Assembly: GCF_030936135.1 (NCBI RefSeq)
Contig: NC_082618.1
Coordinates: 5,367,034 to 5,431,033 of the forward strand
Length of the DNA stretch: 64,000 nt
DNA from: Gavia stellata
Lineage: Eukaryota > Chordata > Aves > Gaviiformes > Gaviidae
Direction of reading: 5' to 3'
Position 1 is the stretch's first letter. Each line of letters opens with the position of its first letter. This document shows, piece after piece, positions 34,201 to 44,869 of the stretch. The notes beneath the pieces are model-generated. The model searched no databases, was not told the DNA's origin, and saw nothing but the letters and a program-made list of their open reading frames with translations. Position numbers and translations under genes: made by a program.

Positions 34201-37200
34201 AGAAGGTGAGCAGGACTCTGTAATTTTTTTTCTCCCTGACTCTTTGATGTTCGTTGTAAATTTTTCTTTCTTTTAATGTCATGTACAAATAATTCAGTTC
34301 TGAACCACCCCTTATCAAGAGGAAAACTGTAGGAGTATGTGATATGTGGCGTCTCTGTCAGTATTGAAACATTTGGTTCTTTGTGTCAGACATGCTCCAT
34401 CTTCTGTGTTCAGTGGGTGTCCTAGCACACAGTAGGACCGCATGTGAATGTGTGTGTTCTCAGGTTGGTTTGAAAATGCTTTAAAAACCGGAAATCCCTA
34501 ATACCACTGTCTTGCACAGACAGAATCAAAGCAAGTGCCTGTGCACAGAGTCTGGATCTCTTTCTTTTAAGTCTTGGTCAAGTAGAATAGCACCTTTTTC
34601 AGAGAGCATTATTGTTATACTCTCTCTTGGCCAAGATGAGTCCTTTGATCCATATGTTAATGTCTGTGTCTCAAATTACTCTCTTGTTTTTACTGAAACA
34701 TTCTTTAGGGCAGAAGCCCCACCTCCCTCACCTGTTTTGGTGAGCGTTCTTCCCTCTAAAGGCTTCAATGTTGGGCTCAGGCTGCACGTTAAAAATGGTG
34801 TCTGTACAGAAGTCATCCCTAGGAATATGGCTTTTGTACAAAGAAGTAGCCAGATAAAATCTGGCAAAGCTGCCTTCTGTATTTCGCTAAAAGACTTCTC
34901 CCTAAAAGGACGTGACTTTGAAAAGAAGTATTTTGATTTAGATTGTGACCAAAGTATAACATGTGATCAATTACAGCAAAGACTAGATGAGGAATTCCAG
35001 AAGAAACTGGAGAGGAATAAGATGATTGCAGAAGAACAAACAGCAAAACGCAGAAGGAAGCGGTAAGGGCAGATTGTTCCCAGGAGGCTTGACATGCAAA
35101 CCCTCATACCCTGTGCCTCATCTGTAGCTGCACGCTTTGGATAAATGCTATCGTTCTGTGTCTACATCTATCAGCTGAGAAGTCTGGCTCTGGAAATGAA
35201 TTTTGTTAATGTCATTGTTTGGTTTCTAAAGGTGGCTGTAAACTTGACAGGCTTCACTGGCATGGTTTATTTTCTGTGCCATTGCTAGCAGGGTAACTTT
35301 TGACTGGTTGAGCAGCTTTTGCTGACACTGTGGTGTTGACTGCAACGCGCCTTACTGCATATTTGTTATAACAATGTCAGGAAAGGTTTGTATGTACATC
35401 TGGCTTAAATATCCGAAACAGCTGACACCAAGCAGCTTAAGTGTGAAAATGGGTGCTGCTTAATGGGTACGCATATGGATTCGGACTGGCGGAGTGTGAT
35501 GGGGCACAATGCTGTCCTCTGTACGCTGTCAGTGTGACTAGTCCAGTTCAGTCTGTGAATACTGAAGAGGCCACTGATGGGTTCAGTATTGGCAAAATCA
35601 GTAGCTGCTTCTACCTACCTCAATGCGATGTCAGACAGGTCAAGTCTACTAAGTTAGATGGAAAAATTAAGAAATATGAAACCTTTCCTTCTCTTAAGTT
35701 TTAGACAAAATGAAACAGTTACAAGATTGATGCTCTCAAGAAATGGTCTGAGAACTGTAATGCAGTGATACAAGAATTTAAATTCCACAGTCTGTGTCCA
35801 CCATACCTTTCAGAAATAGCAGGGTGTCACGGCTCGGCTCTTTCAGAGGGTCTGACCCTGAGCAGCCTTTCTCTTGCTTCTTTGAGAATGAGGGTTTGAC
35901 ATCTTGTAGCTGAGAGTTGCTGCAGAAAGGCCTGTGCAGAGTGATTCACTGGCATATTAGCACAAAAGTGCACAACACAAACACTGTTGCCATCTTACTT
36001 TAATTTAGTGTGGTCCAACAGATGGCTGGCGAGTCAGATCTGGCCTGCTGTCTTTTTCCTGGCTGAGATGGAGAACAACTGTTCAAACAGCAAATGCTGC
36101 CTAAAGACTCCAACACCTCCTTGTCCCCCTTCCTCTATAGAGCAGTCTAATGGTGTAGGTCCCAAGCGGCTTTGCCCTGGAGGAGCCCCTCTGACTTCCC
36201 TCACCATTCTTTCTCTTCTGTCCTGAGTTAACAGGTATGGTACTTGGTTGTCTGTTTCAACAGAATTCATTTATGGTGTTGAGAGGGGAACACGAATCCC
36301 TGATGGCTCTGCCCTGTCTCTGCCATTAGACTGCCTGGTTACCTTTGCTAGGCAAACAGAACTGGGTCATATGAACTGAAATTCCCTCTTACTCCTAATG
36401 TGACTCCTAGGACCCAACATATTGATGAAGTACAGCCAAAGATGAAGGTCAAAGTATTCTGCGTATTTTTTTTTCCAATTAAAGTATATATTACTGGTAA
36501 TGACATAATTTTTTTTTTTTCCTGTGTTCAGTTCCAGCAGTCTGGGTTTTGACACAGTTTTCTCTTTTTGTTTATTAGGCTTGGTAGCTAAAATGTAGGG
36601 GAGTTTCATTTTTGTTCCTTCTGTGTTCTTGGAGATTCTTGCATATCATGTAGTTTTGGTTGCAGTGGCGTCATGGAAGACTGTAGAAAAAAAATCCATT
36701 AGACTAAAAACAACATAGACATATGATCCACAGAAACTTTTCTAAGTTTGCTCTCACTGAATTTTCAGTTGAGGCCAATTTCAAATGGAATTTCTCTTCT
36801 GAAGTCTGTTTTTCCAAGATGTCTGTAATATGTCCTTTATCGGTGTATGAATGTGCAGAAGCGTTACAATGTTAGATTTGCGTAAGGGTCTTTTCTTCTT
36901 TGCTTTATAGCCAGAAGTTAAAAGAGAAGAAACTGCAAGCTAAGAAAAATAAACTCGAACAAAAGAAGCAAGAAAAAGGTCAGTGAAATTTAGTTTTCTT
37001 TTCTCAAGACTTTGTTCTGTTACCTAATTGAAGCCTAGAAGAGTTTGTTCCACCCCGCTACCCCAAGCATTCTCGATACACGGATAGGAGCCTTAAGCTT
37101 GTTGTTTTAGCTAATGTTTCAAAAGTCCTCTTTGAAAGCCATCTATGTTGAGATTTAATCTTACAAATAACTTGGCTGTTTGTGAATATTTTCCTTTTAT

Positions 37201-39439
37201 TAGGGGAAATTTTGGACAGCAAACACTGGAATCCAAGTCTGTTGATTGTGGATGTTTTGTCCCAGCTATTCTGACAAACTGCAGTTTTAGAACATCTCCT
37301 AAAAAAGACAATATTGTTAAAGGCTGTTCTTTTTTTAAGTATATTTTGAACGCATACGGGAAAACAGGTAGAAAAAACACACAGCTTTGACAGCAATAAA
37401 CTGAGTTACGATTTTGTGTGTAAGAAATTGAGCCACCTTGGTGCCATCTGTTCCACACAACTATTTTATTTCGTATGACATAAACGTGAAAAACCTGACT
37501 GCCTCTGTTCTCCTGCAGTCTTGAAAATTAATGGTCAGCAATGTCAGTGTAACTGTTTGCTCAGACTTTTGAATACTTTCTGCTTCCTTTCAGTGAGTAT
37601 ATTTTAGCTTATTCTTTCAAATTGTCGTCCTTGTAGATTAGCACGCCAACTCTGCAGTAATTCTTAAAGTTACAACAGTTCCTGATAATTCTGCTAGAAC
37701 AGTGACTCGTCTGACAGTGCTACCTTATTTCTGCTTTGCTTTTCAAAATTGGACCTGTTTCAACTGAACCACTGCCAGCCTCCCATATAAACATGGGAGG
37801 ACAAATTAATTGTTAGGTTAATTTTACTTGTGACAGCAAGTGAATATAGCAGAGTGGGGTTTTTGGTGTTTTGTTTTGGTTCTGTTTTTTTTTAAAGCTA
37901 CTTGTTTACGAATTGTGACTGGGAGGAGAATTTAAGTATGAGTCAACATACTTTTGTTCACTTTGAGTGAACAAAACAGAATACCTATCCCTTTAGGGAG
38001 TGGCTGGGAGAGAGGGGAGCTGAATCAGGGACTGGGACTGTGCTGTGGGACTGCCATGTACCAGTTTTTGGGCTGGAATGTTTTCATTCAGCACGGATAA
38101 GTCATCTTCTGGAAGCCTGAATTCAATCTCCCCTGTCTTTAGAAGAGTTCGTAGCTCTTTACAGGTTGTGGTTCTGTATTTTAAATAAATAAATAAAATC
38201 AGTGGAGATAGAAGCCACTGATAGCCATCTTTAGTCTACTGAGAACAGGCTTGTATTTTTCTAGTTTTGTGTGCCCTGAGTTGAGATCTGAGAGTTTTTC
38301 CAAATTAATTGAAGTGTATTTGTTGGATGTGGTAGGCAAGCATTTATCTTCCTTTTTAAATGAATAAATAAAACCTCTGCATTGCCATAATTCACCTTTG
38401 TTGTAGTAAAAACATTAAGAACAAAGGTTGGTGCTAAATAAGGTCAGCTGTTAAAATTGCGTTATTGTACAGACCCCTAATCAAAAATGAAAGTACAGAA
38501 CTTCACCACGCGGTGGCATCAGGCCACTAATCCTGACTCCTACGTGTAACAGATGAAAGCATGAGCTGAGCGTGACTTGGCCTGAGAAACAGTAAAGGTA
38601 CAAGAGCTGCTGGGAGCAGAAGCATGGCTATTAGATTCAGGTCCCGCTGTATGCTGTACCTAATTTTCATTATCTGTTATTTAATTTCTAGTAGGTGTTT
38701 TCTGGTCTTTTGGTAGGCTTCATGAGTTTTCTGTGAGCCTCGTTAATCTTACACATATCTTAAAAAGTTCCTGTACTTGCAGTATACCAAACAGTCTGTA
38801 AAAGTTCATGGCACCTTGTGGAGTTTCTGTAAACTTGGATAAGTGCAGAAATACACTGAGTCTTGCCCATGGCTTCCCAGTGCCTGTGGTCTTTAACAGT
38901 ACCCTGTGATACTTGAAAGTTCATGCCGACATGCAGAGGTGAGATTGGGAATGGGATAATCTGTCACTTCAGCGTTTGACTACCTCTGTTTGAAATAATG
39001 CTCCATAGGAGGTGGAGTTGTTTAACGATGGACTTGGCACAGTGGTAACCTTGGAGGTAAGGGAATATTTCTCCAGGGGAGAATTTGATATTCTGAGCTC
39101 TGCATCACTCGGTAGAATTAATATAGCCTGATACATGTTTCCTTAGTATCTGGGAGTACTTTGTTGTGAGATATTTAACAAGGAAGACGTGTGGGAATAT
39201 GTTATCCATCCCTACTAATTAGTGTGACCCAATACACGTTTGCTTAGCACCTGAGACTCTTTTGTTGTGAAATACTTAACAAGGAAGACACAAGTTATCA
39301 GTTCATACTGTTTGTGTTTTTAGAACCTGATCAATCTCAAGAGCGAGTCAGCAGCGAGGATGATGAAGAGGACAGCAAGGAGGAGGAAGAGAAGGAAGAT
39401 GATGCTGAAGAGCCAAGTTTTGTCATGGGAAGAGGATGA
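31049..39439 (+). CDS. PRKRIP1: PRKR-interacting protein 1, whole coding span, 6 coding exons
   Basis: Coding exons are 31049-31168, 32591-32669, 34105-34205, 34977-35062, 36911-36978 and 39324-39439. Phases match, giving 189 residues (human about 184). PRKRIP1 is a nuclear/nucleolar dsRNA-binding protein reported to bind and inhibit the kinase PKR, and it is a component of late catalytic spliceosomes. Visible parts are a proline/arginine-rich start ([17 protein letters not shown]), the invariant family core [16 protein letters not shown] then [20 protein letters not shown], a long Lys/Arg/Glu/Gln helix (from [19 protein letters not shown] through LEQKKQ) that is probably coiled, and an acidic Ser/Glu/Asp tail ending SFVMGRG. 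The start ATG fits the family N-terminus and sits in the CpG island. Confidence 0.96.
31169..32590 (+). other. PRKRIP1 intron 1
   Basis: GT...AG intron, donor GTGAGG, acceptor TTCTTGCAG. The left half is the GC-rich minisatellite. From about 31.95 kb rightwards the sequence becomes clearly more AT-rich and stays so through the gene. Confidence 0.9.
31200..31930 (+). repeat. 84-bp-period minisatellite in PRKRIP1 intron 1
   Basis: The cleanest part runs from 31431 to about 31800. GGTCCGTGAGGGGAGAGG recurs at 31431, 31515, 31599, 31682 and 31766 (spacing 84, 84, 83, 84). Each unit is itself two related halves of roughly 42 bases sharing TGAGGGGAGAGGNACCGACC, so the array grew as a higher-order repeat. 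Looser copies of the half-unit extend left to about 31220 and right to about 31925. Long open frames on both strands here (up to several hundred codons on the minus strand) are products of the repeat. Confidence 0.92.
32591..32669 (+). CDS. PRKRIP1: PRKRIP1 coding exon 2
   Basis: 79 bases encoding [20 protein letters not shown] and FVRDVM plus one base. Ends in phase 1 before GTAAAG. The frame stays open for 92 codons into the intron before a stop at 32945-32947. Confidence 0.95.
32670..34104 (+). other. PRKRIP1 intron 2
   Basis: AT-rich unique sequence with no exon or repeat family recognised, other than the read-through frame noted under exon 2. Confidence 0.85.
34105..34205 (+). CDS. PRKRIP1: PRKRIP1 coding exon 3
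   Basis: 101 bases encoding [20 protein letters not shown] and [13 protein letters not shown], the most conserved part of the family. The acceptor is TTATTGTAG. It leaves in phase 0 before GTGAGC. Confidence 0.97.
34206..34976 (+). other. PRKRIP1 intron 3
   Basis: Nothing recognised. An open frame that runs from 34512 into exon 4 is partly intronic and is not an alternative gene. Confidence 0.85.
34977..35062 (+). CDS. PRKRIP1: PRKRIP1 coding exon 4
   Basis: 86 bases encoding [20 protein letters not shown] and QTAKRRRK plus two bases. Part of the charged helix. The acceptor is AATTACAG, and it leaves in phase 2 before GTAAGG. Confidence 0.95.
35063..36910 (+). other. PRKRIP1 intron 4
   Basis: AT-rich unique sequence with T runs (about 36475 and 36512). 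No coding exon or repeat family recognised. Confidence 0.8.
36911..36978 (+). CDS. PRKRIP1: PRKRIP1 coding exon 5
   Basis: 68 bases encoding (R)[19 protein letters not shown] and QEK, the lysine-rich helix. The acceptor is GCTTTATAG, and it leaves in phase 1 before GTCAGT. Confidence 0.93.
36979..39323 (+). other. PRKRIP1 intron 5
   Basis: AT-rich intron. AAATAAATAAATAAAA occurs at about 38181 and a similar AATAAATAAAA at about 38362. A diverged direct repeat near the right end is listed separately. No exon recognised. Confidence 0.8.
39131..39289 (+). repeat. Diverged direct repeat, two 58-bp copies 101 bp apart
   Basis: 39131-39188 and 39232-39289 align without gaps at about 48 of 58 positions. 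Both end in the identical TTAACAAGGAAGAC, and both contain TTTGTTGTGA. The copies lie just upstream of the last PRKRIP1 exon and look like a local tandem duplication rather than a known transposon. Confidence 0.85.
39324..39439 (+). CDS. PRKRIP1: PRKRIP1 last coding exon (acidic tail)
   Basis: 116 bases including TGA. It encodes [20 protein letters not shown] and then EPSFVMGRG. Human ends PSFTMGR, so one extra glycine precedes the stop. The acceptor is GTTTTTAG. Confidence 0.95.
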
Positions 39440-40065
39440 GGCCTTTCAGGGACAGCTGGAAACACTGTTCATTGCTTTATATTCAGGAGCATGAAAGTCT
39501 TTCATCTCAGCCAAGCAGAACCCATTGGCGTACGTTATATCTGCTTAACGGTGAATGACCTTCACGTCACAGGCCCAAGAGATATTGATAGACAAATGCC
39601 AAATAAGAGATTTTTTTCTTAATTGCTTGTATAACTGCTGTGCAGTCTGCTCTAAGTTTGCTCTAAAGAGTCAGCCATAAGTCTCTGTGACCCTAGAGCT
39701 CTTTCTGACATGGCCCAGAGTGTTTTTCTGTCTGAAAGCTAAAACATATCCATTACCATTTAAGGAAAATATTACTGTGAGGGCTACGTATTCTACTTAT
39801 GTCGAAGCTGGTAGCAGTGGGATACATGAATCTAAGGGAAGAGTTTAACCTAAAGTAGAAAAGTGGTCTGTAGCCAGACTCTCCTGCACTGTGAGTGTTC
39901 TGAATTTGGGGTTTTGTATGGGGTCATCTCTAACCCAAAGAAACCTGTTTATGTTGCTAGACAAGTTCTATAGATTTTTTTAAGCAGGATCCCTTTTTTA
40001 TTGCTAAACTTTCCCTATTACTTTTCTTCCATGTTTTTTAAATGAATAAAGGGGATGTGTTGGAT
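39440..40065 (+). other. PRKRIP1: PRKRIP1 3' UTR
   Basis: About 0.6 kb from the stop to the poly(A) signal at 40045. AT-rich, with no other feature. Confidence 0.75.
40045..40050 (+). terminator. PRKRIP1: PRKRIP1 poly(A) signal
   Basis: AATAAA followed within 30 bases by GTGTTGG and then a long T-rich stretch (about 40070-40093), a good downstream element. Confidence 0.75.
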
Positions 40066-40094
40066 TGTTCTGTCTTCTTTTTTTTTTTTTTTTG

Positions 40095-42640
40095 AAGAGG
40101 ATTTCAGTAAAATGAAGATATGCTTGCAGTGCTGCAGGAAGGGACAAAAAGACCAAGTGGTGTGGCGTGCGTGAAAATATGGAAAAAGGTGTTAGCTACA
40201 TTTCATTTACTGCTTGCTTTTGGATTGGAACAGTATCTTTTCCAAAAGATTATGTCTGTAAAGCCTCCAAATCCTGTGGCAGAAAGGCTTGGAATGGAAG
40301 GGTTTTGCTTGTGTTCAGCTTCATGTAATGACAGTTGCCTTTCTCTCTGCTTGAGCTCTCTGCTTTGAACTTCAGGTTCCCTGGTAGGAATCATAACATC
40401 CATATATATATTTACTTATTGGTGCTTAAATGAAAAGCATATGCAGTAGTGGTTTTATTTGTAACTTAGGTTGTTGACTGTTCAGTGTATCTTTAATTAG
40501 AAGTGCCTGCTATCTTTCAGACATGCTCATCGCAGGACCTCAGCATCCAGAATGTGGTGCCACTTCTTCTCAAGCCTTCGTTAATGCCAAATTATTTAAA
40601 GCAAAAACAATAAAAAGGGAGAATCTCTTTTTAGATTTAGCCTTTGTTGAACAGTGCTGCCAGAAATCCTGCATTTTGTCTGAGCTGGCTTTATGTAATG
40701 GCTTCTCAGTGGTATTACCGTGGCGGCGGGTAAGCAGATGTGATCAAGTGCAAGTGACGTTTGTGTTTAGTTCCCCTGTACATACCCAAAGACTTTAGAG
40801 CTGGATAACATCTGAGCTGTAAGGTCCATATCCCCACCACCCCCCCGTTAGAGAACAGCATGGAATTGTTTTCTGCTTAATCTCCGTAGAGGCAGGTGCT
40901 TCAGTGACAGTGTTTCCTTCTCTCGCACTTAAGACGCAGAATGGATGTTCTGCAGTCGTTGGCATTTTCCCTGTGGAGAGAGATGAGTTATGAGAATTGC
41001 TTCAGTTGAATCCGCCTTAGGGCAGGTAAACCCTGTTGATATGTCTGTGTTGCAGGATAAGCCATAAAAACGTGATGTTAGCTGTCGTGGATGGAGAAGA
41101 AGTGAGAGTCTCACAAATAAACAAAGACTGTGCTACCTCTGAGCTTGTCAGGTTTTTAAGCGGAATAAGTAAGTGCTGGCTTGCATTAAGTAGAGCAGAT
41201 GTTGCTGCATGAGGACACGCTCCTCTCAGTCATGAGGAAGATGGATTTGAGTTTGTCTTGGTGAACTAAACGAATTCAGGTTGTGTGGCCTCATCCTGTC
41301 TCCCTGGGACGCCATCGTTACCCATGCTGAATTATTCATATGCTACGTTTTCTAGGAATGCTAAGTTTGCAGGTGAAATCCATAAAAAGCAAAGAGGATG
41401 TGTTGCTGAAGGTGGTGTCTGCCTTACGGTCTTTCTTGCTGGGGTGGCTGAATGGAGCAGTAGGAGCTGTGTTTGGTAGGTGTTGCTGTGAATTCTGAAA
41501 AATACTGTGCCATGTTGTGGTCATTCATGTCAGTACTATGTCTTCCAGAATACAAAGGCATTTCAGAGTTAGCGGCTTGAAGGGGTGTTTCTTCGTTAAG
41601 ACAAAATGCAAGTACTGTCTGACCTTAAAATGGGGAAAACGTCATCCACAGAGTAGAAAAGGGAAGTGCTCCCATGTGTAATAAAATGAGGAACAATTCT
41701 ACAATTGCTTCCTATTCCAAATATGACACTGAAAAAGCAGTAATACCTTAAAGGCTTTAAACTACGAAGGAGTTTGACCTGCTTATGTTGAATTCTTGCT
41801 CTGGATTCTTTTCTAGAGGAGTCCTCCTTTCCCTGATGGAGTCTCACAGTTTGCCTGTGTTCCATTTCTCCATGCATTCGTGCAAGCGTGGGACCCCGAG
41901 AGAGAGCAGTGTTAGTGCTGTAACCCAGCAGAGGTATTCGTCATCTCAGAGGTGAAGAGCACACTCAGGATAACAAATGGATTTGTCACCTATTAAAAAG
42001 TTTTGAGGAATTGTTCTCCTTTGTCTTTTCCCTCCCCCAGGCAGAAGTGAATTCAGGAAGATGGGATTACCGTGTGATAAAGCTGACCTATTGTGCTGCC
42101 TTTCAGTTTTCTTTCTCTCCTTTTTCGGGGAAGGAACTCCCTCCTCTTTCCCATAAGTCTGTCCCTACCCTTGCTCTTCGGATGGGTTTACACAGGATTT
42201 CCTGCTGAGTCAGTAGAGGAGGAACGCAGGGAGATAGCAGTCTGCCTTCCCCAGCCCTCCTTCGCACAGGGAGCCTTTCCTCTGCTTCAGCCAGAGGGTG
42301 TTGCAGCTCGGCGGAGGCAGAAGGCAGCACTGCCTTTTGACGTGTGTAAGTGGCGCCTTTTTGCTGTGTAATTAATAATTGTAATAAAAGCACGTTTACA
42401 TCCCGTTGCACCGATACCTTCTCTGTGGAGAGATTTAGAGACGCAAGCTCTGAACGTTTTTTATCGGGGGGGGACGTTCACCCCGACCATGAGTTTAGGG
42501 AGCCGCAGACCTGACTTTTTTTCCCTACAGATGCATGTTCGCACAGGCACCCCAGGACCCCAGCCCGCTGCTGGAACGGCTGCGTCGCCCCGGAGGCGCT
42601 GGGGACAGCTCGGGATGTCCTTCCTCTGTGACCGCTAAGT
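40095..42640. other. PRKRIP1-ORAI2 intergenic region
   Basis: Unique, mostly AT-rich sequence. No gene, RNA or transposon family was recognised. GC content rises from about 42.5 kb into the ORAI2 promoter. Confidence 0.6.
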
Positions 42641-42649
42641 ACATTCCCC

Positions 42650-43060
42650 GCTCAGTAAAACCCCCAAACCACCATTCCCCCCGCGGAGGCCCCGGTTCCT
42701 CCCAGCGGGGCCAGCCCGGGAGCGGGCAGCCCCGGCCCCGCACGCCGCGGTGCTCGGCGCTGCACAGCGAGACGCGGCGGCGGGGGGGGGGGGCGGTCCC
42801 CCTCGCCTGGCCCCGCCCCGCCGCCAAGGGGCGGTGCCTGGCTATGCCACTGCCCAATGAGGCGGCGGTCACGTGCGGCGGGCGGGGCGGCTGCCCGCCC
42901 CTCCATTTCCTGCGGGTCACGTGGCGGGTGCCCGGCGTTGCCTTGGCAGCGGCGGAGGCGGCTCCGGCTCTCGGCAGCCGGCGGCGGCAGCGGGCGCTCC
43001 CGGGGCGCCGCGCCCGACCCGGCCCCTGGCCAGCCAGCGCGGTGAGCCAGGGCCCGCCCC
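42650..43060 (+). promoter_or_regulatory. ORAI2: ORAI2 CpG-island promoter and noncoding exon 1
   Basis: Dense CpG block with CCAAT at 42854-42858 and two identical GTCACGTG E-boxes at 42868-42875 and 42916-42923, 48 bases apart. A consensus donor (GCGCG then GTGAGC, exon end at 43041) suggests a noncoding first exon of roughly 42.94-43.04 kb with no ATG in it. Transcript start is inferred. Confidence 0.65.
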
Positions 43061-43074
43061 TCGGCCCCGGGGGG

Positions 43075-43960
43075 GCCGCATCCTGCCCGGGTGGGGGGCC
43101 CTGCCCCGGGGGCTGGGGGGGGGGTCCCGGGCTTCATCCCCACCGGGCTGTTTGGGGTGGGGGGGCTCATCCTGCATGGATGGGAGCATCTCCTGCCCGG
43201 CGTGCGCCGGGAGGAGGGGGTCTCATCCTGCCCGGGTGGAGGCATCCCGTGCCCGGGGTGCTGGGGAGAGTGTTGGCCTAATCCTGCCTGGATGGGGCTT
43301 CCCCTGCCCGCGGTAGGAGGGGGTGCGTGCCTCATCCTGCCCAGGTCGGGGGAATCCCCTGCCAGGGGTTGGGGGGGGGTGTCCCATCCTGCCCCGCGGT
43401 GTTCTGGAGCTCCCATGGGGTGCAGGGTGCAGGCCACCTCTCGGGGGTCCTATCCTGACGAAGGGATCCTCTCGCTGGGGGTGCTGCAGAGGAGACACCT
43501 CCCGCCTGCGGTGCAGGGAAGCCCCTGACCCCGGGTGCTGTTGGAAGGGGGGATCCCAGCTGTGGGGAGGGAGCGGGTCCCATCCTGCCTGAGGAGATGG
43601 GGGGATGCTGGGTGCCTTCGGAGGGAAGGATCCTAGCTGTGAGGGGGTCGCATCCTGGCCTGGGGGTTCCCCTGTCTGAGGGTGCTGTTGGAGGGGAGAT
43701 CCTCGCTGTGTGGGGTCACGTCCTGCCTGGGCCGTGCTGAGAGTGGCTGTGGAGGAGGAGGAGAAATCCCCTGCTCAGGGGTGCCCTGTGAGTAGGACCC
43801 CAGCTGTGGGGTGGGGCGAGAGGGTGGCATCCTGCTCGGGGGGCGGGGGGGATCCCCAGCTTCAGGCGCACTGCCATAAGTGGGGTCACAGCTGTGGGGT
43901 GTTCACACCCTGCCTGGGTGGTGTGACATCCCAGGGGTGCTGCTGAGGGGGGGTGTCCCC
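43075..43960 (+). repeat. G-rich degenerate minisatellite in ORAI2 leader intron
   Basis: TCATCCTGCCCGGGTGGG-like headings recur at 43167, 43223, 43279, 43332 and 43384 (spacing 52-56). Looser copies of CATCCTGCC follow to about 43910 at wider intervals. Units continue with CCCCTGCCCGGGGTGCTGGG-like sequence. Long G runs give G-quadruplex potential. It starts immediately after the presumed exon 1 donor. Confidence 0.8.
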
Positions 43961-44823
43961 AAGCCAGAAGAGGATGTGGGAAGGGGTTCCCCATAGCAAA
44001 GAGGGCCTGAGGTTGGGGGGCCCGGAGTATGAGAAGAAGGGGGAGTAGCGGGGCCTGGGGTTAGGCTTAGCAATGGTGTGCGGGGTCTTGAACGATGCTA
44101 TGCCGGGGAGAAAGGCGCTGGTATAAATCTGCCGATCGGTCTCAGGGTGTGGGGCAGAAACCTGGGTGTGTGTGGGGGGAGGCAGCGTCCTGAAGACAGG
44201 CAGGGAAGCTGACAGCGCTGCTGAGACAGCGCTCTGCGGGCGATTGTTCAGGACATACTGGCAGCGGGAAGGGGATCCGTCTATCTCAGCCCTGGCGATG
44301 CCTGCTGGGTTCCCTGCTGCGAAGAAATCCCCGCACGTGTGCTTGCAACTGCACAGGGGTAGCTGAGATGTAAGGCACGGCGGAGGCTTTCCCCGCTACG
44401 CTCGCTGCTCCGAAGGACAGCACCAGACAGATTAACAATCGATAGGAGATAGCAATCGCAGAGAGCTTTCTGTCTTCAGCGGTGTGAAATGAAGTGGGGT
44501 CAAATGCATCGGTGGTGCAACGGCAGTGAGTAAAGACACAGCTGGGACGGACTTGGCCAGAGCTGCCTGTTAGGCTGAGGAAGAGCTCTCCTGGGGAAGT
44601 CCTGATTCTCCGTCCAAAACTCAACAGCCCTGTGTGGTAAAGCCCTGTAGGATAGTTATTTCGGTAAGAGCAAGTGTCCTGAGCATTTAACATTGCAAGG
44701 CAGGAACATGAAATCTCCAGAATAACTCTCCCCTGCTGCAGATAACTGGCTGAAAAGTATTTCCAGAGTAAAACTACTTAAGATACTGTGCATGTAAAAG
44801 GCTTCTTTGGTCTTGTGTTTCAG
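43961..44823 (+). other. ORAI2 leader intron, right part
   Basis: Unique sequence between the minisatellite and the candidate leader exon. No coding exon recognised. Confidence 0.6.
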
Positions 44824-44869
44824 TCCTCGGAGCCCTCCACCCAGTTTCTCCATGTCCGTAGCCAGCAAG
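44824..44869 (+). other. ORAI2: Candidate noncoding ORAI2 leader exon 2
   Basis: 46 bases bounded by a good acceptor (TCTTGTGTTTCAG) and a consensus donor (AGCAAG then GTGAGT). It carries one ATG (44852-44854) in a weak context. Human ORAI2 also has noncoding leader exons, as I recall. No cDNA was available to confirm it. Confidence 0.5.

Noticed and set aside
35400-35720. 83-codon frame in PRKRIP1 intron 4 that might be a retroelement or lost exon
   Set aside because: No motif of any retroelement protein. PRKRIP1 exons 4 and 5 join in phase without it.
38170-38400. AATAAA words in PRKRIP1 intron 5 as alternative poly(A) sites
   Set aside because: They are part of short AAAT-repeat tracts. 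Premature ending would remove the conserved last exon, and no supporting context was seen.
42535-43528. Several 145-261-codon frames over the ORAI2 CpG island and minisatellite
   Set aside because: Low-complexity products of GC-rich and repeated DNA, open on both strands.
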